64,000 nucleotides of DNA, from positions 1,198,448-1,262,447 of the forward strand of contig NZ_WJXZ01000014.1 in the NCBI RefSeq assembly GCF_009668025.1. Direction: 5' to 3'. Below the pieces are notes generated by a model. The model saw only the letters and a list, made by a program, of their open reading frames with translations. It had not been told where the DNA came from and searched no databases. The position numbers and the translations under genes are program-made. Origin of the DNA: Larkinella terrae (GTDB taxonomy: Bacteria; Bacteroidota; Bacteroidia; Cytophagales; Spirosomataceae). This document shows positions 28,489 to 36,669 of this stretch, piece after piece; positions within the stretch are counted from its first letter, which is position 1, and every line of letters starts with the position of its first letter.

Positions 28489-29801
28489 CGCGATTCCGGC
28501 AAAAAACGGCCAGCGGTTTTTTCGGGCTAATCCTGCTGCTGGTGAGTTCGTTTCCGACCAAAACCGCTGCGATTTCGGGGCAAAAATCATGGGCGGAAGA
28601 CAGCCTGAATGTGGAGAAATCGCACCAGGAAATCTGGCACCGGTTTGTGGATGAACATTCCATTCTGATCGATTTTGCGGATTTCGACGGGCGGTTTGAC
28701 CGCCCGACAGCGGCCGAGTTTCGGGAAAATAAACCCAACGCGCTCGGCTGGTGGACGCCCACCGAAAACGGTTCGATGTTCAACGGCTTGTACCTGGACG
28801 GTATCTGTCAGCGCTGGATGTACCGACGCAACGAAGCCGACCGGCGAAAAGCGAAGCGACTCGCGCAGGGGCTTCTGTTGCTGGCTTCGATTGGCGACAC
28901 ACCCGGTTTTATCGGACGGGGCGTGGCGACGGACGGCAAAACACCCCCGGCGATGGGTTCGAACGACCAGACCTCGCCCTGGTTTTACGGACTCTGGCGC
29001 TACCTCGATACCGGGTTGCCCGACCCGCCCGAACGGCGGCAGATTATTGCGAAGATGGTGAAGGTCGCCAACGCGCTGCTGGCCAACAACTGGCGGTTGC
29101 CGACCATGTCGTATTCGCCGTCAAAGTACCGCAATTCGTTTGCGACCTTCAATTGGGAGGGGGCACCCCGGCTGTTGTTTATCCTGAAAGCCATGCACCA
29201 GTTGACCGGCGACGCCAAATGGGAAAAGCTGTATCAGGACGCGGCCCGCGAAGTTGGCGGAGAACCCCGGCGGAGTCGGCTGCAGATCTGTGCGGAAGGC
29301 ATGAAATTCGATGTTCCGAAGCAGTTTCGCTGGACGGGCGTGTCGAGTACCGTGGATGTGCGGGCGCTCTGGGAAATGGAGAAAGACCCCGACATGCGAA
29401 AAGCCTACGAAGAGGGTCTGAATGCCAGCGCGCGCAGTGCGGCCACCGGCATCACGCTCTGGCACCAGTTCGATCTTAACGACCAGAAACCGTTTCTGCA
29501 CGACTGGCGGACACTGAACCAGTGGTGGAAACCGCAACACAGCGAACAGGACGCGCTGGATGTTTCGCAAACGGAGCTGAATGAACTGGTAAAGTTGTCT
29601 CCGCGCCGGAATCAGGAGCTGGGATTTGTCCGCGAACCGCTGTGGATGTCCTGGATTGTGACAATGGCGCCCGACCGCCAGCTGGTTGAGCAGCACCGTT
29701 CCGAAATCCGGGGTGCTTTGAGCCATTTCCGGGCCGACAAGCTCTATTATTCCCAATTCTTCCCCGCCGAAGCCGTCTGGTTTCGTCTTCAAAACAAGTG
29801 A
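28485..29801 (+). CDS. Secreted protein of unknown function, paralog 1 (PUL-associated)
   Basis: A 438-aa exported protein (signal peptide about residues 1-29) with no family I can name. It is mostly alpha-helical by appearance and rich in Trp. Conserved islands shared with the next gene are WWTPTENGSMFNG (89-101), GFIGRG (141-146), TDGK and DQTSPWFYGLWRY (161-173). Acidic and aromatic residues in such islands resemble active sites of alpha/alpha-barrel glycosidases or lyases (inference only). It is translationally coupled to susD, so it probably acts on the ligand of locus 2. Confidence 0.75.
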   Translation: MTRFRQKTASGFFGLILLLVSSFPTKTAAISGQKSWAEDSLNVEKSHQEIWHRFVDEHSILIDFADFDGRFDRPTAAEFRENKPNALGWWTPTENGSMFNGLYLDGICQRWMYRRNEADRRKAKRLAQGLLLLASIGDTPGFIGRGVATDGKTPPAMGSNDQTSPWFYGLWRYLDTGLPDPPERRQIIAKMVKVANALLANNWRLPTMSYSPSKYRNSFATFNWEGAPRLLFILKAMHQLTGDAKWEKLYQDAAREVGGEPRRSRLQICAEGMKFDVPKQFRWTGVSSTVDVRALWEMEKDPDMRKAYEEGLNASARSAATGITLWHQFDLNDQKPFLHDWRTLNQWWKPQHSEQDALDVSQTELNELVKLSPRRNQELGFVREPLWMSWIVTMAPDRQLVEQHRSEIRGALSHFRADKLYYSQFFPAEAVWFRLQNK

Positions 29802-29815
29802 ATAATTAATTAGCC

Positions 29816-31159
29816 ATGAAACAGCATTGGCGGTTTTTCGGGATCGGTTTTTTCGTTGGAATGGGTTTATCCATTGGCTCAGTTGCGGCTCAGAATCAGG
29901 CGGTTTTGCCTTCAGATGATTCGTTGCAACGGCAGATTGACCTGGCTCATCAGGAAATCAACAGGCGGTTTTTGAGTCCACAAACCGGCGTTCTGTACGA
30001 TTATGCCGGTCGGGACGGAAATACGTTGATTCCAACGCCGGAGGAATGCCAGGCGGATCAACCGAACGGCTTGTCTTGGTGGTCACCGATTGAAAACGGA
30101 GCGTTTTTCAACGGGATTTACCTGGACGGACTGTGCAATCGCTGGAAACTGACAAGAAAGAAAGCCGACGCGGAGGAAGCCCGGAAAATCGCCAATGGAC
30201 TGGTTTTGCTGGCATCGGTCGGAACCATACCCGGTTTTATTGCCCGCGGCATTTCGACCGACGGAAAAAGCCACCACGTCGCCGGTTCCGACGACCAGAC
30301 CGGGCCCTGGTTCTACGGCATCTGGCGGTATGTCAAAAGCGGGATCCCCGACGCGGCCGAGAAAAAACGCCTGATCGGCCTGATGGAGCGAGTGGGGCAG
30401 GCGCTGGAAAAAACGAACTGGCAATTGCCGTGCGACCGGGACGGCTACGGTTTTCGGGGTAATCTGACCGACAAAGGCTGCCGGATTTCGGCGCGGCTGG
30501 TGTTTATTTACCGTGCCCTGTATGACGTGACCGGACACAAACGCTGGCTGGACGGCTACCACCAGCGACTGAACGAAATCCCCGAAGGCGACTCGCTCAT
30601 TCGGCTGGAATTGTGTGCGCAGGGCATACCGTACGAAACCGCAAACCCGGAAAAAGGCAATAAAACCGAAAACGAATTCTGGATCACCGGTATTTCGCAA
30701 GCCAATCTGAAGGCTTTGTATGAAATGGAACAGGACCCGGTTTTGCGCGAAAAATTCCGGAAGGGCTTGACAATGAGCGCCGAGCTGGCGGTTTTGCATT
30801 TATCGCGGTACCGAAACTTCGACAACAATCACCAACTGACGTTCAACGAAAACTGGCGGCTGCTGAATACCGGGTGGAAACCGCAGCCCAACATTGCCAC
30901 CACGCTTGAGGTGGCGCTGCAACAGGGGCGGGAGTGGAGTAGACAGTCGCCCGCACGGCCTTACGAAGACAAACACATGCGCGAACCGCTGTTTGCGGTT
31001 TGGGTGGTGCTGTTGTCCGGGAATAAAGAATTGATTGAGAAATACAAACCGGAGTTGAAAACCGCCCTGATGCATTACGACTGGAAACGTCTCTACACCG
31101 CCCGGTTTTTTGTCGTAATTCCGGCGTATTACGAAGCGATGGTGAACCGGTTATTTTAG
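29816..31159 (+). CDS. Secreted protein of unknown function, paralog 2 (PUL-associated)
   Basis: A 447-aa exported protein (signal peptide to about VAAQ, residue 26) and a clear tandem paralog of the upstream product. It keeps WWSPIENGAFFNG (88-100), GFIARG (140-145), STDGK and DDQTGPWFYGIWRY (159-172), and the spacing between islands is the same in both. The invariant residues Glu, Asn, Asp and Trp in the islands are candidates for catalysis. It lies 14 bp after paralog 1. The middle part, with extra Cys in DKGCRISAR, differs, suggesting a changed substrate. Confidence 0.75.
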   Translation: MKQHWRFFGIGFFVGMGLSIGSVAAQNQAVLPSDDSLQRQIDLAHQEINRRFLSPQTGVLYDYAGRDGNTLIPTPEECQADQPNGLSWWSPIENGAFFNGIYLDGLCNRWKLTRKKADAEEARKIANGLVLLASVGTIPGFIARGISTDGKSHHVAGSDDQTGPWFYGIWRYVKSGIPDAAEKKRLIGLMERVGQALEKTNWQLPCDRDGYGFRGNLTDKGCRISARLVFIYRALYDVTGHKRWLDGYHQRLNEIPEGDSLIRLELCAQGIPYETANPEKGNKTENEFWITGISQANLKALYEMEQDPVLREKFRKGLTMSAELAVLHLSRYRNFDNNHQLTFNENWRLLNTGWKPQPNIATTLEVALQQGREWSRQSPARPYEDKHMREPLFAVWVVLLSGNKELIEKYKPELKTALMHYDWKRLYTARFFVVIPAYYEAMVNRLF

Positions 31160-31280
31160 ACCTTTCATACGGATTAAATCGCTTCTATTGCCTGGAAACC
31201 GGTTGGCGAAAATTAAAAAAACCGCTACGTTTTGAAATATTTTGGGATTTATTACAAATTTGATAATAAATCCCAACGGA

Positions 31281-31856
31281 ATGCTTCCCCAGAAACTCAC
31301 CGATACCGAATTGTTAGACTTGCTCCGGGACGATGACGAGCAGGCTTTCAGGGAGTTGTACGATCGGTACTGGTACAAAATGTACGTGGTGGCGCACCGC
31401 AAACTCCGGCGGAAAGAAGTGGCGGAAGAACTGGCGCAGGAACTGTTTGTGATGCTCTGGCAAAAACGGGATTCGCTCCGAATCCTGAATGTACCGGCTT
31501 TTCTGGGCATCACGCTGAAAAACCTGATGGTGGATTACATCCGCCGGAACATTCTGGAAGAACACTACCTCGACCAGCTCCGGCAATTTTTCCCGACCGA
31601 AACGTTTACGACCACCGAAACCGTCCAACTGAACGAACTGACGGAAGCCATTCAGAACACGCTCGCGCAATTGCCCGAGAAAACCCGGGAGGTGTTCATC
31701 CTCCGGCGGTTTGAACAGCTTTCCATCCGTGAAATTGCCCAGCGGCTGGAGCTTTCCGAAAAAGCTATCGAATACCACCTTTCCCGTTCTACTACTTTTT
31801 TACGCCAGAACCTGCGCGATTTCGTCGCGGTTTGGGTGCTGTATTTTCTCTCCTGA
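31281..31856 (+). CDS. ECF-type RNA polymerase sigma factor (locus 3)
   Basis: A 191-aa sigma-70 family protein from the ATG at 31281 (MLPQKLTDTELLDLLRDDDEQAF). The frame is open 13 codons further up, but that part is AT-rich spacer. Region 2 contains EVAEELAQELFVMLWQKR and region 4 LPEKTREVFILRRFEQLSIREIAQRL. It precedes FecR and SusC genes and should control the locus 3 susC promoter. Confidence 0.9.
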   Translation: MLPQKLTDTELLDLLRDDDEQAFRELYDRYWYKMYVVAHRKLRRKEVAEELAQELFVMLWQKRDSLRILNVPAFLGITLKNLMVDYIRRNILEEHYLDQLRQFFPTETFTTTETVQLNELTEAIQNTLAQLPEKTREVFILRRFEQLSIREIAQRLELSEKAIEYHLSRSTTFLRQNLRDFVAVWVLYFLS

Positions 31857-31962
31857 GCGGTTTTTCGCTATCCGGCCAAAAAAATCTCAAAAAAATCGAA
31901 TTTGGTCTTAGGGACTTTTCGGAGTTGTTCGTCTATGCCTTTTGAACGAACCACTCCGCCCG

Positions 31963-32991
31963 ATGGATAGCGCCAAATACCAGGAATTGCTGGCTAAATA
32001 CCTGAACGGTGACTGCTCCGACGAAGAGCGGGCGCTGATCGACGAATGGTATGCGTCACTGGATACTGAGGTTGAACTGCCTGCCACGGCCGACGAAAAG
32101 AAACAACTGCTGGCCCGCAACTGGCAGAATCTGAGCCACCGAGCGCTGAAACCAAAACCGGTCAAGTCGCTCCGTTTCCGGCCTTATTGGGCTGCCGCTG
32201 CGGTTCTGGCGGTTTTGCTCGGACTTGGCTGGTATTTCCAGATATGGAAAACCGGCGATCTCCCGGCCAGCCAGCCGGTGGTTTCCGACGCCCAACCGCC
32301 TTTCGTTGAACGGAGCAATACCGGACGAAAACCGGAACGGGTGATCCTGACTGACGGGAGCGTGGTGACGCTGGAACCCGGCAGCAAAATCCGGTACCCG
32401 GCTGCGTTTGCCGCGCAAAACCGGGAAGTGACGCTGACCGGCGAAGCTTTTTTTGAGGTGCAGAAAAATCCGAACAAACCGTTTCTGGTGTATTCGCACG
32501 ACCTGATTACCAAAGTGTTGGGAACCAGTTTTCGCATCAAAGCCAATGCCGCCAACCGCAACATCACGGTTTCGGTTCGAACGGGGCGCGTATCGGTTTA
32601 CTCACCGGCCCTGACCACGGCGGCCAAACCTAAGTCCGATCCAGAAACCATCGGTGTAGTGTTGACCCCCAATCAGCAGGTGACGTACCTGAACGAAGAA
32701 CACCGGCTGGTGAAAACACTGGTTGAAAAACCGGCCATGCTGATTCAAAAGGCTGAAATTCCGTCGTTTACGTTTCAAAATGCGCCGATCTCGGTGTTGA
32801 TGACGGCACTCGAAAAAACGTACGGAGTGGATGTTGTATACGACGAAGAGGTGATGAGTAAGTGCTTCATTACGACCTCGCTGGAGCAGGAAGACCTGTA
32901 CGACAAACTCAACATTGTCTGTAAACTGCTGGGCGCGTCCTACAAAGTAATTGATGCGCAGATTGTGATTTCCGGTCCCGGTTGTCCGTAA
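31963..32991 (+). CDS. FecR family anti-sigma factor (locus 3)
   Basis: A 342-aa anti-sigma factor, started at the ATG at 31963 (MDSAKYQELLAKYLNGDCSD); an ATG at 31942 would add seven residues. It has a cytoplasmic N-terminus, one membrane helix (YWAAAAVLAVLLGLGWYF, about 73-90), the FecR domain (about 115-230, LTDGSVVTLEPGSKIRYP) and a C-terminal domain (about 265-340). It resembles the locus 1 FecR in order and in its Cys-Pro end (GPGCP here, SKGCP there). Confidence 0.92.
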   Translation: MDSAKYQELLAKYLNGDCSDEERALIDEWYASLDTEVELPATADEKKQLLARNWQNLSHRALKPKPVKSLRFRPYWAAAAVLAVLLGLGWYFQIWKTGDLPASQPVVSDAQPPFVERSNTGRKPERVILTDGSVVTLEPGSKIRYPAAFAAQNREVTLTGEAFFEVQKNPNKPFLVYSHDLITKVLGTSFRIKANAANRNITVSVRTGRVSVYSPALTTAAKPKSDPETIGVVLTPNQQVTYLNEEHRLVKTLVEKPAMLIQKAEIPSFTFQNAPISVLMTALEKTYGVDVVYDEEVMSKCFITTSLEQEDLYDKLNIVCKLLGASYKVIDAQIVISGPGCP

Positions 32992-33035
32992 TCAGGGATA
33001 GCTGATTTCTAACGAACCAATTCCCGGTAACTTTT

Positions 33036-33096
33036 CAATGAACCATAAACGCCAATAAACCGAAAACCGTATACCAAAAACCGTAAACCAAAAAGA
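33036..33096 (+). repeat. Single-arm stutter sequence L after fecR
   Basis: The spacer holds a run of ATAAACC/AAAACCGTATACC/AAAACCGTAAACC units, the same phrase as in elements D and I but without a matching inverted arm. It directly abuts the minus-strand terminator hairpin at 33098-33127. Confidence 0.5.
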
Positions 33097-33127
33097 AGGT
33101 CGGCGATGGGTCCAAGCATCACCGACC
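33090..33127 (-). terminator. Minus-strand intrinsic terminator in the fecR-susC spacer (locus 3)
   Basis: On the minus strand an 11-bp stem with one G-T pair (arms 33117-33127 and 33098-33108) closes an 8-base loop and is followed by TTCTTTTTGG. It sits about 100 bp before the susC start, like the hairpin in locus 1. A TACCTTTG box on the minus strand at 33228-33221 could start an antisense RNA of roughly 120 nt ending here. Confidence 0.55.
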
Positions 33128-33227
33128 GGATAAAGCCCAACCGCCGGATCGTGTTCCGACGCATCTTTTCAGATGTGCAGGGCTTCGTTGTCTTTGCCTA
33201 AATCCTCAAACAAAAACGTCCAAAGGT

Positions 33228-36200
33228 ATGAAATTACCTCGAATCTCTCACGCATTCGTCCTTACCCTTATGCGTATTACGTTTACCCAACTGCTCTGCG
33301 CCCTATTCTTTGTAGGAGTCACCTACGCAAAAACCGCCCGAGCGCAGGCTTTGCTGGAGCAGCCTGTTACGCTGTCGGTTGATAATAAGGAAGTTAGTGT
33401 TGTTCTGGCCAAAATTGAAAAAGTAGCGAAAGTGACGTTTTCCTATATCCCGCAGCAAATTCAGGCCGACCGCCGGGTGTCGATCAACGTCACGAACCAG
33501 CCGCTGTCGGCGGTGTTGGACCAGCTTTTTCGGAACGCGGCCGTTAGTTATGAAGTCGTGGGACGAAAGCAGATTCTGCTCAGCAAACCGCCGGTTTCAC
33601 CCCCCGCCGTCCCGGGCATTTCGCCGAAAAGTACCCAGCTCGAAATTGAAAAACCGCTCGACCGGGCGATCACCGGAAAAGTGACGGACGAAAAGGGCGA
33701 AGGGCTGCCAGGCGTCAGTGTGGTGGTCAAAAACACCAGCCGGGGCACCAGCACCGACGCCGACGGGCGGTTTAAGCTGAATGTGCCCGATGAGGCTACG
33801 ACGCTGGTTTTTTCCTTTGTCGGGTACCTGAGCCAGGAAGCGACAATTGGCAACCGCACGACCATCGACCTGAATTTGAAAGTGGATACCAAAAGTCTGG
33901 AAGAAGTGGTGGTGGTCGGCTACGGAACCGTCAAGAAAAGTGACCTGACGGGCTCGCTGGCGCAGGTGAAAGCCAAAGAACTGAACGCTTTCCCGAACGG
34001 AAACGTATTGCAGGCGTTGTCGGGCCGGGCGGCCGGGGTGCAGGTTTTGCAGAACACAGGCGCACCGGGTGGCGGGGTCAGCGTTCGGATTCGGGGCACC
34101 AATTCCATTCAGGGCAGCAATGAGCCGCTGTACGTGGTGGACGGTTTTCCGATTTCGGGCAGTAACCCAACGGCGCTCAACAACGCTGATATTGAAAGCA
34201 TTGAAATTCTGAAAGATGCCTCGGCCACAGCGATTTACGGTTCGCGGGGTGCCAATGGCGTTGTCATCATCACCACCAAGCGGGGAAAAACCGGTCGGAC
34301 CAGCGTCGATTTCGAGACCAGTTACTCCAGCCAGAAACTGATCAAAAAGCTGGATCTGATGAACGCGAAAGAGTACGCGACGTTTTACAACGAGCAGGCT
34401 GTCAACGACAAGTTAACGCCTTATTTTACCCAGGCTCAGATTGACGGTTTTGGCAGCGGTTTCGACTGGCAGGATCTGGTTTTTCAGAAAGCGCCCATGG
34501 TCACCTCGGCGCTGAACATCAGCGGGGGAAATGAGAAAACCCAGTTTTCGTTGTCGGGGAGCGTTTTCAATCAGGCCGGTATCGTCAAAGGAAGTGATTA
34601 CAAGCGGTATTCGCTCCGGGCCAACATCAGCCACGAAATCAGTAAGAAGTTCAGCGTCAACCTCTCCAGCACGCTGACGCGGCTCAACACGGGCCGTAAA
34701 GACAGCGGGGGCGGAAGCCGGGGAAACTCGATGATTTCGGCCGCCATTTCGGCTCCGCCGACGCTTTCGCCGTATAATGACGACGGCAGTTACCGCATCC
34801 TGGCAACGTCCTACCCGTTTGTGGCTACGGATTTGATCAATCCGCTGAATTTTATCAACGAACAAACCGACCTGATTCGGGCGAATCTCGCGCTGGTGAA
34901 CGCGGCCCTGATTTTTAAACCGATTCCGGACCTGACCATCAAGATTTCGGGCGGTGTCGAAAACCGCGATGACCGGACGGATTCGTACCGAACCCGCAAT
35001 TTCGTCAATTCCGCCGGGGTTGCCAATGTAAGTACCAGTCAGACAACCAGCCTGTTGAGTGAAAATACGATCAGTTATCTCAAGAAGTTTCAGAAACACT
35101 CGGTGTCGGCGGTGGCCGGTTTTACCTACCAGGATTTCGTAAATACCTCCCTGACCGGAACCGGCAACGGTTTTCTGAGCGACATTTTTGGAACCTATGA
35201 CCTGAGTGCTGCGATTACGCCGGGCATTCCCAACTCCGGGTATTCCAAATCGGTTTTATTGTCGTACCTGGCGCGGGTCAATTACAGCTACGACAACAAA
35301 TACCTGGTGACGGCCAGCTTTCGGCGCGACGGTTCGTCGAAGTACAGCGAAGGCAACAAATGGGGGGCTTTTCCGTCGGCGGCCCTGGCCTGGCGGGTTT
35401 CCAACGAAGATTTCCTGAAAGAAAACTCCCTCATTTCGGATCTGAAACTCCGGGCCAGCTGGGGGCTGACGGGCAGCCAGGCCATTGGCGCTTACGCGAC
35501 GCTGAATCAGCTTACGTCGGGTAAAACCGTGTATGACAATACGCTTTATAACACCTTTTCGCCCGGCACGCGCCTGCCGGGAAACCTGAAATGGGAAACC
35601 ACCGAACAGAAAGACATCGGCCTGGACCTCAGCATTCTGAAAAACCGGGTCAATTTCACCCTCGATTATTACGTCAAAAATACCCGTGATCTGCTCAATA
35701 CCGTCGTTTTGCCGTCGTCGCTCGGGTTTACGAGCACCATTCAGAACGTCGGACAGGTGCAGAACAAAGGGGTTGAGATTGGGGTCGATACCCGGGTATT
35801 CACCGGCGATTTCAAATGGGACCTGAATGCCAATGTCTCGTTTAACCGGAATAAAGTGGTGAAACTTCAGGGGGGCGAAGACATTCTGGGTGGCAATATC
35901 AACGTCGTTGCCATCAATGACGTGACGAATATCCTGCGCGAAGGCCAGCCGATTGGGCGCTACTGGGGCTACGTGGAAGACGGGTACGACGACAAAGGCA
36001 AAATCAAGTACAAGGATGTCGACGGCGACGGCGCCATCACCATCAAGGACAAAACTTACATCGGCAATCCGAATCCTAATTTTACGTTCGGCCTGAACTC
36101 GGCCATGAGTTACAAGAACTTCGATCTGACGATCTTTCTGCAGGGCGTGCAGGGCAACGATCTGTTCAACGCCAGCTCGATTGTCAACACGATGGACTAC

Positions 36201-36575
36201 GGTTTTGGTCTCAACATGCCGAAGGAGGTTTTTTACAACCACTGGTCGCCTACGAATTCGAACGCTAAATACCCGATTATCAGCAACTCCAGCCGGACGA
36301 GTGTCTCCAACCGCTACATCGAAGATGGTTCGTATCTGCGGCTGAAAAACATTCAGATTGCCTATAATTTCCCTCTCCAGACCTGGGGTGTCAACTGGAT
36401 TCGGAGTGCGCAGCTGTATGCCAGTGGGCAGAATTTACTGACGTTCACGGAATACACGTGGTGGGACCCGGAAGTGAACTCAAAAGGAGGGTCCAATTCA
36501 ACCGATCAGGGCTTTGATTTCAACACGTATCCATCCGCCAAATCCATCACATTCGGCGTTCGCGTCGGCTTTTAA
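33228..36575 (+). CDS. SusC/RagA family TonB-linked outer membrane protein (locus 3)
   Basis: A 1115-aa outer membrane transporter with signal peptide (to about ARAQ, residue 40), STN domain (about 48-108), carboxypeptidase-regulatory-like domain (about 145-220), LEEVVVVGYG, plug (VRIRGTNSIQGSNEPLYVVDG) and barrel ending VRVGF. It is a close paralog of the locus 1 SusC with the same domain lengths and long identical stretches, so the two loci likely import related ligands. The motif CTTTGCC occurs about 30 bp upstream of both starts and may be part of the sigma-dependent promoter. Confidence 0.93.
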   Translation: MKLPRISHAFVLTLMRITFTQLLCALFFVGVTYAKTARAQALLEQPVTLSVDNKEVSVVLAKIEKVAKVTFSYIPQQIQADRRVSINVTNQPLSAVLDQLFRNAAVSYEVVGRKQILLSKPPVSPPAVPGISPKSTQLEIEKPLDRAITGKVTDEKGEGLPGVSVVVKNTSRGTSTDADGRFKLNVPDEATTLVFSFVGYLSQEATIGNRTTIDLNLKVDTKSLEEVVVVGYGTVKKSDLTGSLAQVKAKELNAFPNGNVLQALSGRAAGVQVLQNTGAPGGGVSVRIRGTNSIQGSNEPLYVVDGFPISGSNPTALNNADIESIEILKDASATAIYGSRGANGVVIITTKRGKTGRTSVDFETSYSSQKLIKKLDLMNAKEYATFYNEQAVNDKLTPYFTQAQIDGFGSGFDWQDLVFQKAPMVTSALNISGGNEKTQFSLSGSVFNQAGIVKGSDYKRYSLRANISHEISKKFSVNLSSTLTRLNTGRKDSGGGSRGNSMISAAISAPPTLSPYNDDGSYRILATSYPFVATDLINPLNFINEQTDLIRANLALVNAALIFKPIPDLTIKISGGVENRDDRTDSYRTRNFVNSAGVANVSTSQTTSLLSENTISYLKKFQKHSVSAVAGFTYQDFVNTSLTGTGNGFLSDIFGTYDLSAAITPGIPNSGYSKSVLLSYLARVNYSYDNKYLVTASFRRDGSSKYSEGNKWGAFPSAALAWRVSNEDFLKENSLISDLKLRASWGLTGSQAIGAYATLNQLTSGKTVYDNTLYNTFSPGTRLPGNLKWETTEQKDIGLDLSILKNRVNFTLDYYVKNTRDLLNTVVLPSSLGFTSTIQNVGQVQNKGVEIGVDTRVFTGDFKWDLNANVSFNRNKVVKLQGGEDILGGNINVVAINDVTNILREGQPIGRYWGYVEDGYDDKGKIKYKDVDGDGAITIKDKTYIGNPNPNFTFGLNSAMSYKNFDLTIFLQGVQGNDLFNASSIVNTMDYGFGLNMPKEVFYNHWSPTNSNAKYPIISNSSRTSVSNRYIEDGSYLRLKNIQIAYNFPLQTWGVNWIRSAQLYASGQNLLTFTEYTWWDPEVNSKGGSNSTDQGFDFNTYPSAKSITFGVRVGF

Positions 36576-36580
36576 AATTA

Positions 36581-36662
36581 TTGAGTGAGTGTGTGATTGA
36601 GCGAATAGAAATGTCAACTCGATCAACAGATTCACTCAATCGCTCAATCACACAATCGCCAT
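36581..36662. repeat. Stuttering palindrome G at the susC-susD junction (locus 3)
   Basis: A perfect 15-bp core pairing lies at 36590-36604 and 36640-36654, inside longer stretches of ATTGAGTG/GTGTGATTGAGCG units. It occupies the 94-bp spacer between susC and susD and uses the same phrase as element E at the equivalent place in locus 1. Confidence 0.8.
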
Positions 36663-36669
36663 TGAAAAA

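Noticed and set aside
28485-31159. The two similar genes as one frameshifted gene
   Set aside because: Each has its own signal peptide and full set of conserved islands, so they are tandem paralogs and not fragments.
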